A stretch of DNA of 64,000 nucleotides from JAEUMG01 sp046349315 (lineage in GTDB: Bacteria > Pseudomonadota > Alphaproteobacteria > Rhizobiales > Aestuariivirgaceae). Numbering within the stretch: position 1 is the first letter of the stretch; each line of letters opens with the position of its first letter. This document shows, piece after piece, positions 26,279-34,860 of the stretch. The notes under the pieces are model-generated. The model was not told the DNA's origin. It made no database searches and was given only the letters and a program-made list of their open reading frames with translations. The translations under genes were made by a program, and so were the position numbers. The stretch is taken from assembly GCA_046349315.1 (NCBI GenBank), contig JAXMCQ010000020.1:47597-111596 (forward strand), read 5' to 3'.

Positions 26279-27019
26279 CTAGCTTGGCCCGATCGCACCG
26301 AGGGCCGGCAATTTGACGGAAAGGCTCTTGGGATCGACGCCGATCGTCGTTCCAAGGAGGTTCAATTCCAACCCCTCCTCAAGCGCAAGGCTTGCTCCCG
26401 CCAGTCCCCAGGCCGAGACCTGCCAGCCGGTCCCGCTCGGCGTTCTCGCCAACCGAAATCCCGGGCCGAGATAGTCCTTGCCGATCGCCGTTGCCGGCAT
26501 TTCGGTTGCGAGGCCCGGCACATGGCGGGTCAGCCAGGCGATGAAGCTGTTTGAATTGGGGCCCGGCCAGACGGTGTAGGCGCCAGGCTCTTGCCAGGGA
26601 TAGGCGGCGATGGCGCGCTCGATGGCGGGGATCATGCGCATCGCCACTTCGCCCCTCACCTCGTTCACGACATAGGGCGTATTGCCGTACCAGAAGGCGT
26701 CCGCCGCATAATTGTCGCGGCGCACCGGCTTGCCCCAGCCCACCACGTCATAACGCACCCAGGGCTCATCGCCTTTGGCCTTCATGACGATCCAGGTATG
26801 GACGGCGAAGATGCCCTTCCAGCGCCCGGTGCGGGCGGCCATGATGCGCACGCTGGCCTCGGGCTCGGAATGCGCATTCGGCAGGACGCCCGAGGATTCC
26901 CAGCTTGCATCGCGCCAGCTTTCCGGCCAACCGCGGGCATAGCCGATCGCCGTCCCGACAAGGATCGGGATCAGTATCAAGGCGAGAAATCCACCAAGTA
27001 TGATCGTCATTGCGCGCAT
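26279..27019 (-). CDS. DUF3750 family protein
   Basis: 246 residues with one N-terminal transmembrane helix (ILGGFLALILIPILVGTAIG) and a periplasmic domain. The segments FAVHTWIVMKAKGDEPW and WPGPNSNSFIAWLTRHVPGL match the DUF3750 family known from proteobacteria; function unknown. The N-x-F/H-W-like motifs resemble lipid- or peptide-processing NlpC-type folds only vaguely. It ends 52 bp before the lepA start on the same strand, so they may be co-transcribed. Confidence 0.8.
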   Translation of the reverse strand: MRAMTIILGGFLALILIPILVGTAIGYARGWPESWRDASWESSGVLPNAHSEPEASVRIMAARTGRWKGIFAVHTWIVMKAKGDEPWVRYDVVGWGKPVRRDNYAADAFWYGNTPYVVNEVRGEVAMRMIPAIERAIAAYPWQEPGAYTVWPGPNSNSFIAWLTRHVPGLATEMPATAIGKDYLGPGFRLARTPSGTGWQVSAWGLAGASLALEEGLELNLLGTTIGVDPKSLSVKLPALGAIGPS

Positions 27020-27107
27020 CTAGGCCGCCCTCTCCAGCTCTTCGTCAAGATCATGTTTGGGTGTGGCCGGAATATGATGCGATACATCCCCTCCACCCTT
27101 TGCATTT

Positions 27108-27121
27108 TTGACTTGCGTCAA
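27108..27121 (+). promoter_or_regulatory. FixK/FNR-type anaerobox upstream of usp
   Basis: TTGACTTGCGTCAA has the TTGAC-N4-GTCAA palindrome of CRP/FNR-superfamily oxygen regulators (FnrN, FixK). Its centre is 68 bp before the ATG at 27183, suited to activation around -41.5 from a start site near 27156. Many universal stress genes in Rhizobiales are under FixK-type control, so activation at low oxygen is likely. Confidence 0.6.
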
Positions 27122-27182
27122 GGAAAGCGCTCTCCGCCTTCCCTAGAAAAGGGGCCGTCGATCCCATTCATGGAGCACGGCG

Positions 27183-27593
27183 ATGAAGAAATTACTGGTC
27201 GCGACCGACGGTTCGGAACATTCCAAGACAGCGCTGGCTTTTGCCACCGAAATGGCAAAGCTCACCGGTGCGAGCCTCACCATTGGTCTCGTTAATGTGG
27301 TTCGCGGCGGCGGCCGCGCGCCCTATTTGTATGCCTTCGAGGACAAGGATGCCGAGCGCATCGTGAAGGATGCCGCCGCCCAAGCGCTCAAAGCCGGCGT
27401 CTCGAAAGTCGATGAAGTCCTGCTCAAGGGACGCGAGGCTTCAGCCGCGATCGTCCATTATGCCGAGAGTGCGGGGGTAGACCATATTATCGTCGGTACC
27501 GGCGACAAGCATGGCATTTCGCGCCTCATGCTCGGTTCAGTGGCCGCCGATGTCGCAAGCCGCGCCCATTGCGGGGTCACGATCGCGCGCTAG
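27183..27593 (+). CDS. Universal stress protein, UspA family
   Basis: 136 residues, one Usp domain. It starts KKLLVATDGSEHS and has the nucleotide-binding pattern in HIIVGTGDKHGISRLMLGSV, ending CGVTIAR. Probably an ATP-binding stress protein. A FixK/FNR-like box lies upstream, which suggests induction at low oxygen. It ends 4 bp into the 3' end of the convergent pheT gene. Confidence 0.92.
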   Translation: MKKLLVATDGSEHSKTALAFATEMAKLTGASLTIGLVNVVRGGGRAPYLYAFEDKDAERIVKDAAAQALKAGVSKVDEVLLKGREASAAIVHYAESAGVDHIIVGTGDKHGISRLMLGSVAADVASRAHCGVTIAR

Positions 27594-29992
27594 CGGCGCA
27601 ATACGCCGCCTGTCGCCTTTTGTACTTGCGCAACGATCCGGCTGCTCACTGCGTCGATCTCCTCGTCGGTTAGGGTCTTTTCGCGCGGATTGAGCGTTAC
27701 TTCTATGGCGAGCGACTTCTTGCCGGCGCCAAGCGCGCCGCCGGCAAAGACGTCGAACACCGTGACATCGCCGATCAAATTCTTGTCGGCGCCCTTTGCC
27801 ACCTTGACGAGCTTGTCGGCCTCGACCGCGTCATCGACGACAAAGGCGAAATCGCGGCTCACCGTCATGAGATCCGAGACATTGAGCGCCGCGCGCGTGG
27901 CGCTTTTCGCCTTCGGCACCGGAATCGCCGAGAGCACGACTTCGAATCCGACCAAGGGACCCTTCACATCCATCGCGGCAAGCACACGCGGATGGATCTC
28001 GCCGAAGGTAGCAAGTTTGTTTTGCGGACCCATCTGGATCGTCCCCGATCGGCCCGGGTGATACCAGGCCGGCGCTTCGGCGACGATCTGCATTGTTGCG
28101 ACCGGCGCACCCGCCGCATCGAGCACGGCCAAGGCATCGGCCTTGGCATCGAAGACATCGACGGCGCGCGAGCCGCCCTGCCACTGGCGCGGCACGGCAA
28201 GCCCGCGGCGGATGCCGGAGGCGCGCAAGGTTTCATCCTTCATGCGATCGCCGGAATATGCCTGACCGACTTCGAAGAGACCCAGATCGGCAAAACCGCG
28301 TGCCATGTTGCGGCCCGCTGCGGCGATGAGATTGGGCAAGAGCGATGGCCGCATATCTGAGAGTTCCGAAGAGATCGGATTGGCAAGCTTGAGTTCGGCC
28401 TGGCCGCCGCCGAAGAGCTTTGCCTGGTCTTCGGGCAGGAAGGACCAGGTTACCGCCTCATTCAGGCCGCGTGCGGCGAGCATGCGGCGCGCCGCCACCA
28501 TGCGCTTCTGCTGGGTGTTGAGAACCGGCTTGGCGACGGCGCTTGTCCGCTCCATCGCGGCGAGCGGCACATTGTCGAGACCGACAATGCGGCAGACGTC
28601 TTCGACGAGATCGGCCTCGCCATGCACATCCGGCCGCCATGACGGCACCGCGCATTCGAGCCCCGCCGCAGTTTCCGTCACACCGAAGCCCAGCGCGGTC
28701 AGGATACGCTTTTGCTCCGTCAACGGAACATCGACGCCACCGAGAGACTTGACGCGATCCTTGCGCAACAGGAAACTCCGCGCCGTGTTCGGCACCTTGC
28801 CGGCGATGACGAGCGTCGAGGCCTCGCCGCCGCAAAGATCGAGTATCATGCGCGAAGCGATTTCGGCGCCTGTTTCGGTGAAAGCCGGGTCGATGCCGCG
28901 CTCGTTTCGGTAGCGCGCATCGGAATTGACGCCGAGCTTGCGGCCGGTCGCCGCCGTGCGCAACGGATCGAAATAGGCGGCCTCGAGAAACACGTTGACC
29001 GTTTCAGGCGAACAGCCGGCATGCTCGCCGCCAAGGATACCTCCGACCGCTTCGGGTCCGGCATCATCGGCGATCACCGTCATGCCATCGGACAGGAGAT
29101 AGGTCTTGCCGTCGAGCGCCAGCATCTCCTCGCCGTCACGCGCAAACCGCGCCGTGATGTTGCCCTTGACCTTGTCGGCGTCGAAGACATGCAAGGGCCG
29201 CGCGTAAGCAAAGGTGATGTAATTGGTGATGTCGACGAGCGCTGAAATCGGGCGCAGACCGATCGCGGTGAGACGCCGCTTCAGCCAGTCAGGCGAAGGG
29301 CCGTTCTTGACGCCCTTGAAGTAACGGCCGACAAAAAGCGGGCACGGCCTGTTGTCGCCATCCGGAAAATCAAGTGTCACCTTGATCGGCGAGTCGAATA
29401 TGCCGGTAACTGCCTTCACGTCGAGAGGCTTGAGTTTGCCGAGGCCCTTCGCCGCGAGATCGCGCGCTATGCCGTAGACGCCCAGCGCATCGGGACGATT
29501 GGGCGTGACCTTGATATAGATCATCGGATCGTCGAGACCGAGCGCGACTGCAGCCGGCGTGCCGATCGCGAGGTCGCCTTGAAGATCGATGATGCCGTCA
29601 TGATCCTGCGAGATGAGAAGTTCGCGTTCGGAACAGAGCATGCCGTTCGATTCGACGCCGCGGATCACGCCCTTCTCAAGATCGATGCCGGTTCCCGGGA
29701 TGTGAGTACCCGCCGGCGCAAAAATCCCAGTCATGCCGGTGCGGGCATTGGGCGCGCCGCAGACAACCTGAATCACGCCGTCCTTGGTTTCGACATCGCA
29801 AACCCGCAGTCGGTCGGCATTGGGGTGCTTCCGTGCCTCGCGCACGCGCGCCACCGTGAAGGCGCCGAGTGTCTTGGCTTTATCCTCGACCGCTTCGACT
29901 TCGAGACCGACGCCGATCAGTCCACTGACGATTTCGTCGAGCGTCGCGTTGGTCTCGAGATAATCCTTGAGCCAGGAGAGCGTGAATTTCAT
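27590..29992 (-). CDS. pheT: Phenylalanine-tRNA ligase beta subunit
   Basis: 800 residues, full length. It has the N-terminal tRNA-binding OB domain (FTVARVREARKHPNADRLRVC), B3/B4 editing domain, B5 domain, the inactive synthetase-like core (NPISSELSDMRPSLLPNL) and the C-terminal ferredoxin-fold anticodon-binding domain (SRDFAFVVDD...LTDEEIDAVSSRIV). It pairs with PheS in an alpha2-beta2 enzyme. A DUF559 gene and palindromic repeats separate it from pheS. Confidence 0.97.
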   Translation of the reverse strand: MKFTLSWLKDYLETNATLDEIVSGLIGVGLEVEAVEDKAKTLGAFTVARVREARKHPNADRLRVCDVETKDGVIQVVCGAPNARTGMTGIFAPAGTHIPGTGIDLEKGVIRGVESNGMLCSERELLISQDHDGIIDLQGDLAIGTPAAVALGLDDPMIYIKVTPNRPDALGVYGIARDLAAKGLGKLKPLDVKAVTGIFDSPIKVTLDFPDGDNRPCPLFVGRYFKGVKNGPSPDWLKRRLTAIGLRPISALVDITNYITFAYARPLHVFDADKVKGNITARFARDGEEMLALDGKTYLLSDGMTVIADDAGPEAVGGILGGEHAGCSPETVNVFLEAAYFDPLRTAATGRKLGVNSDARYRNERGIDPAFTETGAEIASRMILDLCGGEASTLVIAGKVPNTARSFLLRKDRVKSLGGVDVPLTEQKRILTALGFGVTETAAGLECAVPSWRPDVHGEADLVEDVCRIVGLDNVPLAAMERTSAVAKPVLNTQQKRMVAARRMLAARGLNEAVTWSFLPEDQAKLFGGGQAELKLANPISSELSDMRPSLLPNLIAAAGRNMARGFADLGLFEVGQAYSGDRMKDETLRASGIRRGLAVPRQWQGGSRAVDVFDAKADALAVLDAAGAPVATMQIVAEAPAWYHPGRSGTIQMGPQNKLATFGEIHPRVLAAMDVKGPLVGFEVVLSAIPVPKAKSATRAALNVSDLMTVSRDFAFVVDDAVEADKLVKVAKGADKNLIGDVTVFDVFAGGALGAGKKSLAIEVTLNPREKTLTDEEIDAVSSRIVAQVQKATGGVLRR

Positions 29993-30010
29993 CGCACATG
30001 CCTTGTGTTA

Positions 30011-30070
30011 TCCTCTCCCGCCTGCGGGAGAGGAAAGGGGCCCATTGCGAAGCAATGGGAAAGGTGAGGG
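30011..30070. repeat. Dispersed palindromic repeat, family A (copy 2)
   Basis: TCCTCTCCCGC/GCGGGAGAGGA perfect 11-bp arms (30011-30034) followed by the CCCATTGC/GCAATGGG hairpin and AAGGTGAGGG, nearly identical to the copy at 24275. It lies between the DUF559 gene and pheT, in opposite orientation to the related element at 30438-30498. Confidence 0.75.
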
Positions 30071-30076
30071 CAGCAG

Positions 30077-30430
30077 CTAAGCATTTTCCTGCAATGCTCC
30101 CAGAATAACTACAAGTGCCTGATCCATCCCGCGCATGACTTCCTCGTTCTGCACACGGATCACCCGATAGCCAAGTGCCTTCAACGCTTCAGTGCGGCGC
30201 CTGTCGCCCACCAATTCAGCAGTTGTGGAGTGCGTGGCGCCGTCAACTTCGACAATCAAATTGCGTTCACGGCATAGAAAGTCAGCAATGTACGGCCCAA
30301 CCGGCGCTTGGCGAACAAACTTGAATCTATCAAGCTTGCGATTGCGCAGGTGCTCCCACAATCGCTTCTCGGCGATTGTACTATCGCGCCTCATGTCTCG
30401 TGGGGTGGTAAGCTTGGCGGCCTTCCGCAT
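30077..30430 (-). CDS. DUF559 (Vsr-like endonuclease fold) protein
   Basis: 117 residues from the ATG at 30430; the frame is open further upstream but that part lies in a repeat and in pheS. It has the DUF559 pattern: AEKRLWEHLRNRKL, KFVRQAPVGPYIADFLC, an E-V-D-G motif (LIVEVDGATH) and a C-terminal RTEALKALGYRVIRVQNEEV. The PD-(D/E)xK-like acidic residues (Asp50, Glu61, Asp63) are in place, so it may be a nuclease related to Vsr. Biological role unknown. It sits between pheS and pheT and is bracketed by two inverted palindromic repeats. Confidence 0.85.
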   Translation of the reverse strand: MRKAAKLTTPRDMRRDSTIAEKRLWEHLRNRKLDRFKFVRQAPVGPYIADFLCRERNLIVEVDGATHSTTAELVGDRRRTEALKALGYRVIRVQNEEVMRGMDQALVVILGALQENA

Positions 30431-30437
30431 AGAGGCT

Positions 30438-30498
30438 CCCCTCACCTTCCCCGTCGCTTCGCGCCGGGTCCCCTTCCTCTCCCGCAAGCGGGAGAGGA
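30438..30498. repeat. Dispersed palindromic repeat, family A (copy 3, inverted)
   Basis: Ends with TCCTCTCCCGC/GCGGGAGAGGA (30475-30498) and begins with CCCTCACCTT, the reverse complement of the AAGGTGAGGG end of copy 2. The middle hairpin is different (CCGTCGCTTCGCGCCGGG). It lies just upstream of the DUF559 start. Confidence 0.7.
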
Positions 30499-30527
30499 CA
30501 AGGATGGCGTGACCAGTCCTAGCGCTA

Positions 30528-31598
30528 TCACGACAAACCTCCCGCGAGCGTCGGCACCTGCAGCGCGCGGAAGCCGTAATGTCGCAACCAGCGGAGATCT
30601 GCTTCGAAGAAGGCACGTAAATCCGGAATGCCGTATTTGAGCATGGCGATGCGATCGAGCCCCATGCCGAAGGCCCAGCCCTGATACTTCTCAGGGTCGA
30701 GCCCGCCATGGCGAATGACATTGGGATGCACCATTCCCGACCCGAGTATCTCAAGCCAGGAATCGCCGGTGCCGATCTTCACCTGGCCGCCTTCCCAGGA
30801 ACAGTTGATGTCGACTTCCATCGAGGGTTCGGTGAAGGGGAAGTGCGAGGCGCGGAAACGCATCTTCGGATCATCGACCTCGAAGAACGCCCTGCAGAAT
30901 TCGGTCAGCGCCCATTTGAGATGGCCGAGATGGGTATTCTCATCGATCACCAGGCCTTCGATCTGGTGGAACATCGGCGTGTGGGTCTGGTCCGAATCGC
31001 ACCGAAAGGTGCGACCCGGCACGATGATGCGGATCGGCGGCTTTTCCGAAAGCATGGTGCGGATCTGCACCGGGCTCGTGTGGGTGCGCAGAACCATGCG
31101 CGAACCATCGGGCTTCTCGTTGAAATAGAAAGTATCATGCTCCTGGCGCGCGGGGTGTTCGGGCGGCATGTTAAGGGCGGTAAAATTGTGGAAGTCGTCT
31201 TCGATATGCGGACCCTCGGCGACTGAAAAACCGAGATCACCCCAGATCTGGACGATTTCTTCCCACACCTGGCTAACGGGATGGATCGTGCCTTGCGGCT
31301 GGGCGCGGACAGGCAAGGTGACATCGACCTTTTCCGAGGCGAGGCGCTTTTCGAGCGCTGCTTCCTGAAGTGCCGATTTGCGGTCCGAGATCGCCTCGGC
31401 AACCTTGTCCTTCAGTAGATTGAGCGCAGCTCCCACCTGCTTGCGCTCTTCTGGCGCCATGGCGCCCAAGCTCTTCATGCGCTCCGAGATCGAGCCCTTC
31501 TTGCCGAGCGCTGAGACGCGCAAGGCCTCAAGCGCGGCTTCATCGCCGGCCGCGGCGACTTCTTTCAGAATATCGCGTTCGAGCGTTTCGAGACTCAT
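30528..31598 (-). CDS. pheS: Phenylalanine-tRNA ligase alpha subunit
   Basis: 356 residues from the ATG at 31598 (MSLETLERD); upstream codons in frame fall in a repeat. N-terminal coiled coil binds tRNA; the class II core has motif 2 (GRTFRCDSDQTHTPMFHQIEG) and motif 3 (GWAFGMGLDRIAMLKYGIPD). The substrate-pocket alanine usually found in the motif 3 helix region is consistent with a normal PheS. Downstream of rplT, upstream of DUF559 and pheT. Confidence 0.96.
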   Translation of the reverse strand: MSLETLERDILKEVAAAGDEAALEALRVSALGKKGSISERMKSLGAMAPEERKQVGAALNLLKDKVAEAISDRKSALQEAALEKRLASEKVDVTLPVRAQPQGTIHPVSQVWEEIVQIWGDLGFSVAEGPHIEDDFHNFTALNMPPEHPARQEHDTFYFNEKPDGSRMVLRTHTSPVQIRTMLSEKPPIRIIVPGRTFRCDSDQTHTPMFHQIEGLVIDENTHLGHLKWALTEFCRAFFEVDDPKMRFRASHFPFTEPSMEVDINCSWEGGQVKIGTGDSWLEILGSGMVHPNVIRHGGLDPEKYQGWAFGMGLDRIAMLKYGIPDLRAFFEADLRWLRHYGFRALQVPTLAGGLS

Positions 31599-31605
31599 CC
31601 CAATT

Positions 31606-31712
31606 CTCCTCACCCTGAGGTGCATCGCCGGAGGCGGTGCCTCGAAGGGCCTTGTCCTTCAACTCATGCTTCGAGGCTCGCTTCGCGCTCGCTCCTCAGC
31701 ATGAGGCCGTGC
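31606..31712. repeat. Intergenic inverted-repeat element, family C
   Basis: Between rplT and pheS. Outer arms CTCATGCT (31663-31670) and AGCATGAG (31698-31705) enclose an inner near-palindrome rich in GCTCGCTTCGCGCTCGC. The left part, CTCACCCTGAGG and GCCGGAGGC, adds a second small hairpin. This kind of CTCATGCTGAGG element is frequent between genes in Bradyrhizobium-like genomes. Only one copy is in the window. Confidence 0.6.
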
Positions 31713-31805
31713 AGCAATGAAAAGGCCGGACCCCATGGCGCGCCATTGCGCACCAGTGAAAGGCCCGGCCAGGGGTTCCGTAAAGTCGTGCTTCGAACCG
31801 TGGCG

Positions 31806-32159
31806 CTATTGCGCCGCTTTCGCCTTCTCAACGAGAGCTGCAAAGCCTTGCGGGTCGTGCACGGCGAGATCGGCGAGGACCTTGCGGTCGACTTCGATTC
31901 CGGCCTTGCCGAGCCCGAAGATAAATCGGCCGTAGGTGAGGCCCAATTCGCGGGTCGCGGCGTTGATGCGCTGGATCCACAAAGCGCGGAAGTTGCGCTT
32001 CTTGGTGCGACGGTCGCGATAGGCATACTGGCCGGCCTTCTCGACCGCCTGGACGGCGGAGCGGAAAGTGTTCTTGCGGCGGCCGAAATAGCCCTTGGCC
32101 TGCTTCAGGATCTTCTTGTGTGCGGCGCGTGCCGTCACACCACGCTTAACTCGTGCCAT
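31806..32159 (-). CDS. rplT: 50S ribosomal protein L20
   Basis: 117 residues, standard length. MARVKRGVTARAAHKKILKQ and RRKNTFRSAVQAVEKAGQYA are strongly conserved in L20. Needed for assembly of the large subunit; often represses its own operon. It is 13 bp downstream of rpmI. Confidence 0.98.
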   Translation of the reverse strand: MARVKRGVTARAAHKKILKQAKGYFGRRKNTFRSAVQAVEKAGQYAYRDRRTKKRNFRALWIQRINAATRELGLTYGRFIFGLGKAGIEVDRKVLADLAVHDPQGFAALVEKAKAAQ

Positions 32160-32172
32160 GTCTCAAGCCTCC

Positions 32173-32373
32173 TCAGCGCGCATAGGGCATATGGATCTTG
32201 ACCAGGCCTTCATCGCCCGGCGCCAAGATCGTGGTGCCCCGCTGGTTGCGGATCTGCTTGTTGGAGCGCTTGATCATGCCATGGCGTTTGCCCGCCTGGC
32301 CGGCGCGAATCTTGCCCGACGCGGTTACCTTGAACCGCTTCTTGCAAGACGATTTCGTCTTCATCTTGGGCAT
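32173..32373 (-). CDS. rpmI: 50S ribosomal protein L35
   Basis: 66 residues from the ATG at 32373 (MPKMKTKSSCKKRF), the family start. GKRHGMIKRSNKQIRNQRG is the L35 core. First gene of rpmI-rplT-pheS-pheT; a stem-loop ends about 25 bp before the start. Confidence 0.97.
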   Translation of the reverse strand: MPKMKTKSSCKKRFKVTASGKIRAGQAGKRHGMIKRSNKQIRNQRGTTILAPGDEGLVKIHMPYAR

Positions 32374-32398
32374 TTTGCTATCCTTTCGATGCAATAGA

Positions 32399-32437
32399 AA
32401 ACCGCCCTGGCATGCCCATTTGCGAGCCAGGCGGTTT
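32399..32437 (-). terminator. Stem-loop with short T-run before rpmI
   Basis: On the minus strand AAACCGCCTGGC pairs with GCCAGGGCGGTTT (one bulged base) and TTTTC follows. It could terminate the upstream two-component operon. Because rpmI starts only 25 bp further on, it may instead be an attenuator or ribosomal-protein leader element for rpmI-rplT. Confidence 0.6.
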
Positions 32438-32480
32438 GAACGGGCCGCTATATGGCCGAAAGCGACGGTTTAGGCAAGGG

Positions 32481-33833
32481 TCAGGCGGCGCGCGTTTTGG
32501 CACGCGCCAGGGGAACCGTCACCTCAAGGCCGCCCAGATGCGAGCGTGAGAGCGAGACCGAAAGCCCATAGGTCTCGGCGATGTCGCGTACGATCGCCAA
32601 ACCGAGGCCTGAGCCCTGCGTCGCCTCATCGAGCCTGGCACCCCGTTCAAGAACATGCTCGGTCTTCCCCGACGGCACGCCGGGCCCGTCGTCGCCAATC
32701 ACGAGCGCCCCGTCCTCAAGATTGATCTCGACCCGCGTACGCGCCCATTTCCGCGCATTGTCGAGGAGGTTGCCGAGAAGTTCGGTCAAGTCTCCCTTCT
32801 CGATCGCCGCCTTGGTTTCTGGCGGCACGCGCACCGTCCACACGAGGCTTTCGCCGCGCGGCGCCCGCTTGATCGCCTCAAGGAGGCGTTCGAGCGTCAT
32901 GCGCACGGGCGTCAAAGTCGCAGCGTGACCCGATGCCAGGCGGGCGCGCGCCAATTCGCGCTCCACATGCCGGCGCATATGTTCGGTCTGCGCTTCGACA
33001 TCACGCGCCTGAGCGGCGAGCCCGGCGGAGGCCACATCGCGTGAAATGGCGCTGAGGACCGTCAGAGGCGTCTTGAGCCCATGGGCCAGATCGCCGGCGC
33101 GCTGGCGTGCCCGCAATAACTCATCATCGCGGGCGGCCAAGAGTCCGTTCACTTCCGCAGCCAGGGGCTGCACTTCGCTCGGAAACTCGCCCTCAAGCCG
33201 CGCCGCCGCGCCGGAACGCACCCGCTCGAGACTCGTCCTGAGCAGTTCGAGCGGCCTCAGGCCGATACTCACCTGCAGCCAGGCGGCAGCGATCAGCGCG
33301 ATGCCCAGCAGGGCAAGCGACAGCATGAGGTCGCGGCTGAAGGCCTCCACCGGCTCCTCGATTTCCTTCTCATCGAGACCAACGGTGATCACCAAGGGTT
33401 GCTCCTTGCCCTTGACCGTTACGACGGCATAGCGCTCTTCGGCAAAGAGGCTTGCACCACCCGGCCCGTTGATGCGGTGGAGATGCACATCCTCGAAGCC
33501 CTTGGGTGGCGAGGGCATGGCGAGCTTTTCATCCCAGAGCGAGCGCGAACGGGCGATGTCCGCGCCATTGGCATCAACCTGCCAGTACACGCCGCTGAAG
33601 GGCTGGTTGAAGCGCGGGTCGGCTAGATCATGCGCGACCGTGATCTTACCGTCGGCTGCAACCTGGATGCCAGCGGCCAATTGCAGAAGGTGATCGGCCA
33701 GTTCCGAGGCCACACGGCGTTCGACATAGCGCTGGAATAGGACCGTCAGGCCGAATCCGGCAAGACCGAGGGCAAGCGCGATCGACACCGCTGCGGCAAG
33801 CAGCAGGCGTAGTCGCAAGGATCCCGATTTCAT
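32481..33833 (-). CDS. Sensor histidine kinase, PhoQ/FeuQ-like
   Basis: 450 residues. TM1 about 8-33, a periplasmic sensor domain about 35-165, TM2 about 168-188, HAMP-like linker, then the phospho-acceptor His251 in HGLKTPLTVL, which is the PhoQ-type H-x-x-K-T-P box. The ATP-binding domain has N box LLGNLLDNARKWA, G1 DDGPGVP and G2 GSGLGLAI. It overlaps the response regulator gene by 4 bp. With the PepSY gene and regulator it resembles the rhizobial FeuN-FeuP-FeuQ system; the stimulus is unknown. Confidence 0.9.
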   Translation of the reverse strand: MKSGSLRLRLLLAAAVSIALALGLAGFGLTVLFQRYVERRVASELADHLLQLAAGIQVAADGKITVAHDLADPRFNQPFSGVYWQVDANGADIARSRSLWDEKLAMPSPPKGFEDVHLHRINGPGGASLFAEERYAVVTVKGKEQPLVITVGLDEKEIEEPVEAFSRDLMLSLALLGIALIAAAWLQVSIGLRPLELLRTSLERVRSGAAARLEGEFPSEVQPLAAEVNGLLAARDDELLRARQRAGDLAHGLKTPLTVLSAISRDVASAGLAAQARDVEAQTEHMRRHVERELARARLASGHAATLTPVRMTLERLLEAIKRAPRGESLVWTVRVPPETKAAIEKGDLTELLGNLLDNARKWARTRVEINLEDGALVIGDDGPGVPSGKTEHVLERGARLDEATQGSGLGLAIVRDIAETYGLSVSLSRSHLGGLEVTVPLARAKTRAA

Positions 33834-34495
33834 GACGGCTCCTGCCGGATGCAGTATCCAAAACCGCGGCGGGTTTCGATGAGGTCCTCCTTAAGCTTTT
33901 TGCGCAAGCGGCGGACCAAGGCCTCGATGGCGTTGGAATCCCGCTCGCTGTTGACCGCATAGAGATTTTCACTCAACTCGCTTTGCGAAACGACGCGGTC
34001 GCGATTGAGCACCAAATAGTTCAACAGCCGGTATTCGAGCGGCGTCAGCGCGATCGGCGTACCGTCGAGGCTCGCCTGGCAGGCTTTTTGATCGAGGCTC
34101 AAAGTGCCGACAGTGAGGTGCGGCTGGGCATTGCCGGAGGAGCGGCGAACAAGCGCACGTATGCGTGCCATCAACTCCTCCATCCGGAACGGCTTTGGGA
34201 GGTAGTCGTCGGCGCCGGCATCGATGCCGTCGACGCGCTCGCTCCAGCTTCCGCGCGCGGTGAGCATGATGACCGGTGTCGTCAATCCTTCCTTGCGCCA
34301 ATGCTTGAGTACGCTCATCCCGTCCATCCCCGGCAAGCCGATGTCGAGGATGATCGCTCCATAGGGTTCGGTCGATCCGGAGAACCAGGCCTCCTCGCCA
34401 TTGTTCAGAATTTCCGGAACGAAGCCCTGCGCCTTCACGGCCGCCGCAATATCCGCTGCGACCCGCGCCTCGTCTTCGACAATCAGAATTCGCAT
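33830..34495 (-). CDS. Response regulator, OmpR/PhoP family (FeuP-like)
   Basis: 221 residues. Receiver domain with acidic pocket ED at 7-9, phospho-Asp51 in ILDIGLPGMDG, Thr79 and Lys101 (YLPKPF). The C-terminal winged helix has TPLEYRLLNYLVLNRDRVVS and EALVRRLRKKL. Partner of the kinase encoded downstream (4-bp overlap); its start overlaps the PepSY gene stop by 1 bp. Confidence 0.93.
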   Translation of the reverse strand: MRILIVEDEARVAADIAAAVKAQGFVPEILNNGEEAWFSGSTEPYGAIILDIGLPGMDGMSVLKHWRKEGLTTPVIMLTARGSWSERVDGIDAGADDYLPKPFRMEELMARIRALVRRSSGNAQPHLTVGTLSLDQKACQASLDGTPIALTPLEYRLLNYLVLNRDRVVSQSELSENLYAVNSERDSNAIEALVRRLRKKLKEDLIETRRGFGYCIRQEPS

Positions 34496-34860
34496 CAGGT
34501 GTCCCCCGGGGCCATTATCCGGCGCGAAACCGCATCGATACCGACCGTGATCAGGTGGCCGCCACGCTCCAGGATACGGACCCGGTAGACGAGGCTCTCG
34601 CCGCGCGCCTGCAGCTTCACGCCGATGACTTCGCCCGGATAGCGGCTCTGCACGATCTCCAGCAGCTCGCGCAAAGGCGCGGCGCGGCCTTCGGCCACGG
34701 CTTCGCGGGCTTTCTCGGGCCCCTCGTCGCGGTCATCATCATCGTAATCGCCGTCGCCGTCGCGCTTGGCGGGGTGCGGCTTGCCCGCGGCCAGCACCAA
34801 ACCTCCGCCGCAGGTCACGCCGTACAAGAAAATGCCTATGAAGCCACGTCTGCCGATCAT
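34495..34860 (-). CDS. Small exported PepSY-like protein (FeuN-like)
   Basis: 121 residues with a signal peptide (about 1-25) and an Asp-rich linker, then a PepSY-like fold (PLRELLEIVQSRYPGEVIGVKLQ...LVYRVRILERGGHLITVGIDA). In Sinorhizobium the small periplasmic FeuN, encoded just ahead of feuPQ, restrains the kinase FeuQ; the position and fold here suggest the same job. First gene of the trio. Confidence 0.75.
   Translation of the reverse strand: MIGRRGFIGIFLYGVTCGGGLVLAAGKPHPAKRDGDGDYDDDDRDEGPEKAREAVAEGRAAPLRELLEIVQSRYPGEVIGVKLQARGESLVYRVRILERGGHLITVGIDAVSRRIMAPGDT

Noticed and set aside
24236..26554. 772-residue open frame on the plus strand opposite lepA
   Set aside because: A shadow of lepA in GC-rich DNA: composition is His/Asp/Arg-rich without family motifs, and lepA on the other strand is complete.
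24275..30498. CRISPR array or prophage ends
   Set aside because: The repeats are palindromic, few and scattered, not evenly spaced with unique spacers; no cas, integrase or phage gene is present.
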